A stretch of DNA of 6,462 bases, from positions 1-6,462 of the forward strand of contig JAIDKJ010000340.1 in the NCBI GenBank assembly GCA_029051835.1, given 5' to 3'. The position numbers and the translations under genes were made by a program. How positions within the stretch are numbered: the stretch's first letter is position 1; each line of letters opens with the position of its first letter. Shown piece by piece: positions 5,489 through 6,462 of the stretch. A model generated the notes under the pieces. It worked only from the letters and a program-made list of their open reading frames with translations. It did no database searches and was not told the DNA's origin. The stretch is from Paramuribaculum sp. Its GTDB lineage: Bacteria > Bacteroidota > Bacteroidia > Bacteroidales > Muribaculaceae.

Positions 5489-6462
5489 TCAGTACCATGT
5501 GACGCCATTGCGCAGCGATGAACGCTTGTCGTATTTCACATCCTGCAGCAGCGAGGAGTTGACCGAGATGTGGAAATTGTAAGATTTGTATGGTCCGACA
5601 GGGACAAAGCTTGCGCGCATGCTGAAACAGTGGAGATCGCGTGTGATATTGCAGTTCATGTATGCGATCTTGTGGGTTTCGAAGTTGTATGACGCGCTGA
5701 ACGAGAAATTCCAGTTGGCCGTCGGTCGTATATTGCCCGAGAAGCTGAGGTTCTGTGTGATCTTGCCGTCATAGTCCATCTTGCGTTTGTTGAACTTGCC
5801 GTAGGCATATCCTATCGAGTAGTTGAACGACAGGTTCCATGGCACATCCCACTTCATATATCCGTCGGACGACAGGTTGATGTCGTTGTCGATATTGCCG
5901 CGCGGATCGCGGTCGGCGTTAGGTGCGTTCGACATCGGGTCGTCGCTGTCGTCGCTGTTATTGTTGCGCTTGTTTTTATCGTTTTTGTCCTTATCCTTGT
6001 CGCGTTTGCGCTTGAAGGTGGTGTTGTTGAGCGTATAGGAGAACGATGTGCCTGTGCTCGACAGTTTGGCCAGTCCTTTTCCTGCCTGAAGACGCGTGCG
6101 GTTGACTCTCACCGGATTGCCTGACTGGTTGAGCTGATAGGTGTAGACGTCCCATGTGGCCGACAGATTGAGGTTGAAGTTTTTCATCAGCTTGATCAGG
6201 AGCGATGTGTTGATATTGCTCCATCGCAGCGAGTCGGCGGCGAAGTTGTAGCTCTGGCTTACGGAGAAATTCTCGATAAGCGACACTTTGCGTTCGCCAA
6301 TCGAATCATTTTCGTCCTTTATCTTCATCTCCAGATTGTTGGCAAGCGAAAAGCTGACTGTGCCGGATCGTCCCACGCCGGGCACTCCGAAGAGTGCGTT
6401 GGGGTATTTGGAGTATTGCCGCGTCTGCATGACTCCCTGCGCGTCGGGATACTGATATGTGC
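5489..6462 (-). CDS. LptD-like outer-membrane beta-barrel protein (putative LPS assembly), C-terminal part
   Basis: The frame is open from the window edge, so the true N-terminus lies outside; about 323 residues are visible, ending in a TGA at 5491-5489. An internal ATG at 6430 is not the likely start, because in-frame codons continue upstream (TYQYPDAQGV). The fragment is rich in alternating polar and aromatic strands such as SYNFAADSLRW, LNLSATWDVYTYQL and WNFSFSASYNFETH, separated by turns, and ends in TWY. A terminal aromatic residue is typical of BAM-inserted barrels. The segment KYPNALFGVPGVGRSGTVSF, with the following barrel repeats, matches my memory of the long Bacteroidota LptD/OstA-like proteins that place lipopolysaccharide in the outer leaflet. 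A very charged stretch (about 5884-6013; KRKRDKDKDKNDKN then Asn/Asp-rich) interrupts two strands and is probably a long loop. Another large barrel family is possible. The gene converges on the hydrolase. Confidence 0.68.
   Translation of the reverse strand, partial: TYQYPDAQGVMQTRQYSKYPNALFGVPGVGRSGTVSFSLANNLEMKIKDENDSIGERKVSLIENFSVSQSYNFAADSLRWSNINTSLLIKLMKNFNLNLSATWDVYTYQLNQSGNPVRVNRTRLQAGKGLAKLSSTGTSFSYTLNNTTFKRKRDKDKDKNDKNKRNNNSDDSDDPMSNAPNADRDPRGNIDNDINLSSDGYMKWDVPWNLSFNYSIGYAYGKFNKRKMDYDGKITQNLSFSGNIRPTANWNFSFSASYNFETHKIAYMNCNITRDLHCFSMRASFVPVGPYKSYNFHISVNSSLLQDVKYDKRSSLRNGVTWY

Noticed and set aside
5311..5502. Small plus-strand open frame across the end of the hydrolase and the terminator
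   Set aside because: It would translate through a strong terminator and into the end of the convergent gene. No start signal or similarity is visible.

Overview
This window looks like a piece of chromosome from a fairly GC-rich Bacteroidota, most likely Bacteroidales (Muribaculaceae would fit, but that is a guess). Three things point there: near-perfect Bacteroidota -7 promoter elements (TAnnTTTGY) upstream of two genes, no Shine-Dalgarno sequences at those starts, and a fused BioG-BioC protein beside a Bacteroidota-type LptD-like barrel protein.

Layout. The left edge (about 1-144, minus strand) appears to hold the N-terminal part of a small unrecognised protein that runs out of the window and is divergent from the biotin genes. 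A short intergenic region (145-230) carries two overlapping -7-like elements and an inverted repeat that abuts the bioA start. A tightly packed biotin operon follows on the plus strand: bioA (231-1532), bioF (1520-2659) and a bioG-bioC fusion (2649-4019), each start overlapping the preceding stop. After a 116-bp gap with its own promoter comes a gene for an exported alpha/beta-hydrolase of unknown substrate (4136-5362). A long perfect hairpin (5376-5434) then separates it from a convergent minus-strand gene (5489 to beyond 6462), the C-terminal part of an LptD-like outer-membrane beta-barrel protein.

How the genes work together. BioC methylates malonyl-ACP so that it can prime fatty acid synthesis, and BioG removes the methyl group once the chain is pimeloyl-ACP. 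BioF condenses pimeloyl-ACP with alanine to KAPA, and BioA converts KAPA to DAPA. This covers pimelate making and the first two ring-assembly steps. The last two enzymes, BioD and BioB, are not in the window. The hydrolase and the barrel protein have no evident link to biotin.

No RNA genes, mobile elements or CRISPR arrays were seen. The window is mostly ordinary core metabolism. The points most worth a second look are the BioG-BioC fusion, the inverted repeats at the two promoters, and the divergent small gene with hairpins in its early coding region.
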